Source: an uncultured Clostridia bacterium
GTDB lineage: Bacteria > Bacillota > Clostridia > Christensenellales > Borkfalkiaceae
Reading direction: 5' to 3'
NCBI GenBank assembly: GCA_904502225.1
Contig: CAJGDO010000013.1
Span: forward strand, 1-34,415
Length of the DNA: 34,415 nucleotides
Numbering within the stretch: position 1 is the first letter of the stretch; the number at the start of each line of letters is the position of its first letter. The notes under the pieces were generated by a model, which did no database searches, was not told where the DNA came from, and worked only from the letters and a program-made list of their open reading frames with translations. Shown one piece after another: positions 32,068-34,415 of the stretch. The position numbers were made by a program, and so were the translations under genes.

Positions 32068-32346
32068 ATGATATTATTTAGATTATTTGCACACCACAAA
32101 GGTGGTGGTAGTACCAAAAACGGCAGAGACAGCAACGCAAAAAGACTTGGTGTAAAGAGAGTTAACGGTCAAGAAGTTCTTGCTGGTGGCATCATCGTTC
32201 GTCAAAGAGGAACAAAGATTCACCCAGGTAATAACGTAGGTATCGGCAGTGACGATACTTTATACGCTTTGATTGACGGTGTTGTTAAGTTCGAAAGAAT
32301 GGGCAGAAACGACAAAAAAGTTAGCGTTTACGCAAAAGAAAACTAA
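32068..32346 (+). CDS. rpmA: 50S ribosomal protein L27 with N-terminal extension
   Basis: A 92-residue L27 with the KGGGSTKNGRDS core and GGIIVRQRGTKIHPGNNVG segment; its N-terminus reaches the peptidyl-transferase centre. The initiation codon at 32068 has GGAGGG at 32055-32060. The protein begins MILFRLFAHHKGG, so there are residues ahead of the A-H-x-K-G end seen in mature L27. Firmicutes L27 carries such an extension (usually ending LQFF before AH), which the protease Prp removes in Staphylococcus. Here the extension is shorter and reads RLF before AH. No prp gene lies in the operon. Confidence 0.97.
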   Translation: MILFRLFAHHKGGGSTKNGRDSNAKRLGVKRVNGQEVLAGGIIVRQRGTKIHPGNNVGIGSDDTLYALIDGVVKFERMGRNDKKVSVYAKEN

Positions 32347-32352
32347 AATAAA

Positions 32353-32391
32353 TAACGGACTAGGTTTTCCCAGTCCGTTTATTTTTTATTA
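32353..32391 (+). terminator. Terminator after rpmA
   Basis: AACGGACT (32354-32361) pairs with AGTCCGTT (32372-32379), with two further G-C pairs closing a TTTT loop, followed by a T-rich tract. Confidence 0.88.
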
Positions 32392-32400
32392 GGTAGTGGT

Positions 32401-33252
32401 ATGAACAAGATTGAAAAAATCATTTTTGATAGTGAATATTTTGACGCCTTGTCCACGTTAGACTGTGGGCAAATTTTCCGTTTTAAAAAACTAAATAAAG
32501 GCTATTTGGTCCTATCAAAAGATAAGGGTGCAATTATTCATACCGAAAACAACCAAACCACAATACAGTGCTTGGCAGAAGAAAAAGAGTACTTTATTAA
32601 CTTTTTTGATTTAAACAGAGATTATAAAGCCATTTGCGACAGTGCAAAAAGCCAAAACCTTTCAATTTTAACAAAATCGGTTGAAAGCGGAAAGGGTATA
32701 AGAATTTTAAATCAAGATATAGAAGAAACGCTCTTTTCATTTATAATTTCCCAAAACAACAATATCCCAAGAATTAAGGGAATAATCGAAAAATTATGTC
32801 AAGGCTTGGGCGAGAAAAGAGAAATTTTAGGTATAGAATATTTTGCCTTTCCGACAGTGGAAAAGATGGCAAAAGCAGACCTATCTTTTTATCAAAATAT
32901 CGGGCTAGGTTATAGAGCAAGATATATAAAAAACCTTGCAGAAAGCATATACAACGGCTTAAACTTGCACGAATTAAACGCCCTTTCAACCAAAGAATTA
33001 AGAAAAAGTCTTTTAGGCATTTTAGGCGTGGGCAAAAAGGTTGCGGACTGTGTTTTGCTTTTCGGCTTTCATAAAAGCGACAGTTTCCCTGTGGATACTT
33101 GGATAGAAAAAGTTTATAGGGAAGATTTTAAAGGTGAGATTAAAGATAGGGCAAAAATATCCGATTATTTAGTTGAAAGATTCAAAGAAAATTCGGGATA
33201 CTATCAGCAATATTTGTTTTATCATAAACGCTCGCACGAAAAAAAGGATTAA
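32401..33252 (+). CDS. 8-oxoguanine DNA glycosylase/AP lyase (OGG1 type)
   Basis: A 283-residue HhH-GPD enzyme that removes 8-oxoguanine from DNA and cuts at the resulting site, in base excision repair. The helix-hairpin-helix LGILGVGKKVADC ends with Lys213, and the catalytic Asp232 is in FPVDTW; their 19-residue spacing equals that of Lys249 and Asp268 in human OGG1. The N-terminal beta-rich domain opens with LDCGQIFRFKK, as in OGG1-type proteins, and SQNNNIPRIKGII is the conserved start of the second domain. The ribosome binding site (AGGTAGTGG) is weak. It follows the rplU-rpmA terminator by ten bases, and its own promoter is not obvious. Confidence 0.92.
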   Translation: MNKIEKIIFDSEYFDALSTLDCGQIFRFKKLNKGYLVLSKDKGAIIHTENNQTTIQCLAEEKEYFINFFDLNRDYKAICDSAKSQNLSILTKSVESGKGIRILNQDIEETLFSFIISQNNNIPRIKGIIEKLCQGLGEKREILGIEYFAFPTVEKMAKADLSFYQNIGLGYRARYIKNLAESIYNGLNLHELNALSTKELRKSLLGILGVGKKVADCVLLFGFHKSDSFPVDTWIEKVYREDFKGEIKDRAKISDYLVERFKENSGYYQQYLFYHKRSHEKKD

Positions 33253-33276
33253 AGATAAAAAAGGCGTAAAAAATAA

Positions 33277-33305
33277 TTGTCAAAAATGCGTTATTATGAT
33301 ATACT
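33277..33305 (+). promoter_or_regulatory. Extended -10 promoter of the Fe-S scaffold/GGGtGRT operon
   Basis: TTGTCA (33277-33282), a 17-base spacer ending in TGA, and TATACT (33300-33305). Transcription would start near 33312, leaving a 37-base leader with GGAGG at 33335-33339. Confidence 0.82.
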
Positions 33306-33348
33306 AAAACAAAGAAAAATATAGATAAAATTTTGGAGGCATAGATTT

Positions 33349-34050
33349 ATGCAGTATTCAACTGAAGTAAAAGAAATGACCTGCGTATGCAAAGGCCCAA
33401 AACATGGCCCAGCTCCAATCCCAGAAGAAGGAAAATGGGTTGAAGCGAAAGAAATTAAAGACATTTCTGCATACACGCACGGTGTAGGCTGGTGTGCACC
33501 ACAACAAGGTGCTTGTAAACTTTCATTAAACGTTAAAGACGGTATTATTGAAGAAGCACTTGTTGAAACTATTGGCTGTTCTGGTATGACACACTCTGCG
33601 GCAATGGCAGCAGAAATTTTACCAGGCAAAACCTTGCTTGAAGCACTTAATACAGACCTTGTTTGCGATGCTATCAACACCGCAATGAGAGAACTTTTCT
33701 TGCAAATCGTATATGGCCGTTCACAATCTGCTTTCTCTGAAGGTGGTTTAGTTATCGGTGCAGGTATGGAAGATTTAGGTAAGGGTGCACGTTCAATGGT
33801 TGGTACAATGTATGGTACCAAGGCAAAAGGCGTAAGATATTTGGAAATGACCGAAGGTTATTGTACCAAAATGGCTCTTGACGAAAATGACGAAGTTGTT
33901 GGTTATGAATTCGTTTCACTTGGCAAGATGACCGACTTTATTAAGAAAGGTATGGAACCTAACGAAGCATATGAAAAGTCAAAAGGCACTTATGGTCGCT
34001 TTAAGGCTGAAGATGGTGTGGTTAAGTATATTGACCCACGTAAAGAGTAA
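33349..34050 (+). CDS. Iron-sulfur cluster assembly scaffold-like protein (GGGtGRT partner)
   Basis: A 233-residue protein with an IscU/NifU-like core: IGCSGMTHSAAMAAEILPGKTLLEAL matches the scaffold segment around the second ligand Cys, and GWCAPQQGACKL and GYCTK supply further Cys residues. An N-terminal CVC pair and a C-terminal extension (about 165-233) are outside the standard fold. In anaerobes this protein type is encoded directly before a GGGtGRT-family gene, as here, 15 bases apart. It is not the usual suf or isc scaffold: no cysteine desulfurase gene is beside it. A role in building or holding an Fe-S cluster is likely; the target is unknown. Confidence 0.78.
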   Translation: MQYSTEVKEMTCVCKGPKHGPAPIPEEGKWVEAKEIKDISAYTHGVGWCAPQQGACKLSLNVKDGIIEEALVETIGCSGMTHSAAMAAEILPGKTLLEALNTDLVCDAINTAMRELFLQIVYGRSQSAFSEGGLVIGAGMEDLGKGARSMVGTMYGTKAKGVRYLEMTEGYCTKMALDENDEVVGYEFVSLGKMTDFIKKGMEPNEAYEKSKGTYGRFKAEDGVVKYIDPRKE

Positions 34051-34065
34051 TAGGGGGAAAGAAAA

Positions 34066-34415
34066 ATGGCACAATTTGAAGGTTATGAAAGAAGAGAAGC
34101 CAAAATTCTGGCAACATTAAAAGAATACGGCATTTCATCAATTGACGAATGTAAAGAAATTTGTGATAAATATGGTATTTCTCCTTACACTATCACACAA
34201 GAAACACAACCAATCTGCTTTGAAAACGCTAAATGGGCATACACAGTTGGTAGTGCAATCGCATTAAAGGCTGCTGAAAAAACAGGCGACAAGTCTGCTG
34301 CAACCGCTGCTGCTAATATCGGTATCGGTTTACAAGCGTTCTGTATCCCAGGCTCTGTTGCTGAAAACAGAAAAGTTGGTTTAGGTCACGGCAACCTTGG
34401 CAAAATGCTTTTATC
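34066..34415 (+). CDS. GGGtGRT-family protein (5' part, cut by window end)
   Basis: The first 116 codons of a gene that continues past the window. The N-terminus (MAQFEGYERREAKILATLKE), the LKEYGISSIDECKEICDKYG helix pair, and the ENAKWAYTVGSAIALK and GIGLQAFCIPGSVAENRKVG segments agree with the family named for a C-terminal GGGtGRT motif, which is not reached here. The family is of unknown function and travels with the preceding Fe-S scaffold-like gene. GGGGG at 34053-34057 serves as a weak ribosome binding site for the ATG at 34066. Confidence 0.72.
   Translation, partial: MAQFEGYERREAKILATLKEYGISSIDECKEICDKYGISPYTITQETQPICFENAKWAYTVGSAIALKAAEKTGDKSAATAAANIGIGLQAFCIPGSVAENRKVGLGHGNLGKMLL

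Noticed and set aside
33294..33821. A 175-codon open frame on the - strand opposite the Fe-S scaffold gene
   Set aside because: It is antisense to a gene with a strong promoter and ribosome binding site and has low-complexity, Ser- and Pro-rich content typical of shadow frames.

Overview
The window is AT-rich, almost fully coding, and nearly all on the + strand. It looks like an uncultured anaerobic member of the Clostridia (Firmicutes). This rests on canonical sigma-A promoters, AGGAGG-type ribosome binding sites, rho-independent terminators, and gene blocks typical of Firmicutes: secD-secF-recJ-relA-MBL-hemZ, rpsO-pnp-ylxY-mlpA, murB-PHP-whiA-dnaE-pfkA and rplU-rpmA. The Fe-S scaffold/GGGtGRT pair, HemZ and a DUF1858 protein fit an anaerobe. 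I cannot place it more finely from sequence alone. I see no mobile elements, CRISPR arrays, tRNA or rRNA genes.

Layout. 1-460: an unexplained GC-rich patch and a small DUF1858 redox-disulfide gene with its own promoter and terminator. 541-2987: secD-secF, divergent SecDF subunits that appear to lack the conserved intramembrane Asp residues. 3008-9404: recJ, relA, a metallo-beta-lactamase hydrolase and hemZ, the last three start/stop-overlapped, followed by a GT2 glycosyltransferase to 10444. 10471-15156: rpsO, pnp, a YlxY-like deacetylase homologue and an M16 peptidase, with structured leaders before rpsO and pnp. 15178-16764: a lipoprotein behind the best consensus promoter in the window and a hairpin-rich leader, then an orphan membrane-anchored solute-binding-like protein. 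16813-22965: murB, PHP hydrolase, whiA and dnaE, tightly packed. 23039-28774: a carbohydrate module with an ATP-type phosphofructokinase, two tandem paralogues of an unrecognised glycoside-hydrolase-like protein, and a second phosphofructokinase with PPi-type residues.

28800-31109: uracil uptake and salvage (uraA-upp). The leader has a promoter, a 23-codon leader ORF with U-rich runs, and a strong terminator whose 5' arm begins at the leader stop codon. This is the architecture of UTP-sensitive, ribosome-coupled attenuation as known for enterobacterial pyrBI. There is no recognisable PyrR site. It is the most interesting regulatory element here. 31117-31554 (- strand): a small predicted four-helix-bundle protein converging on upp. 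31621-32391: rplU-rpmA behind a structured leader; L27 keeps a Prp-type N-terminal extension although no prp gene lies between the two. 32401-33252: an OGG-type 8-oxoguanine glycosylase. 33277-34415: an Fe-S scaffold-like protein and the start of a GGGtGRT-family gene that runs off the window.

No gene-free stretch exceeds 300 bases. The longest (1-201, 446-643, 10445-10595, 15157-15302, 28775-28999, 31555-31741) are described as leaders or promoters.
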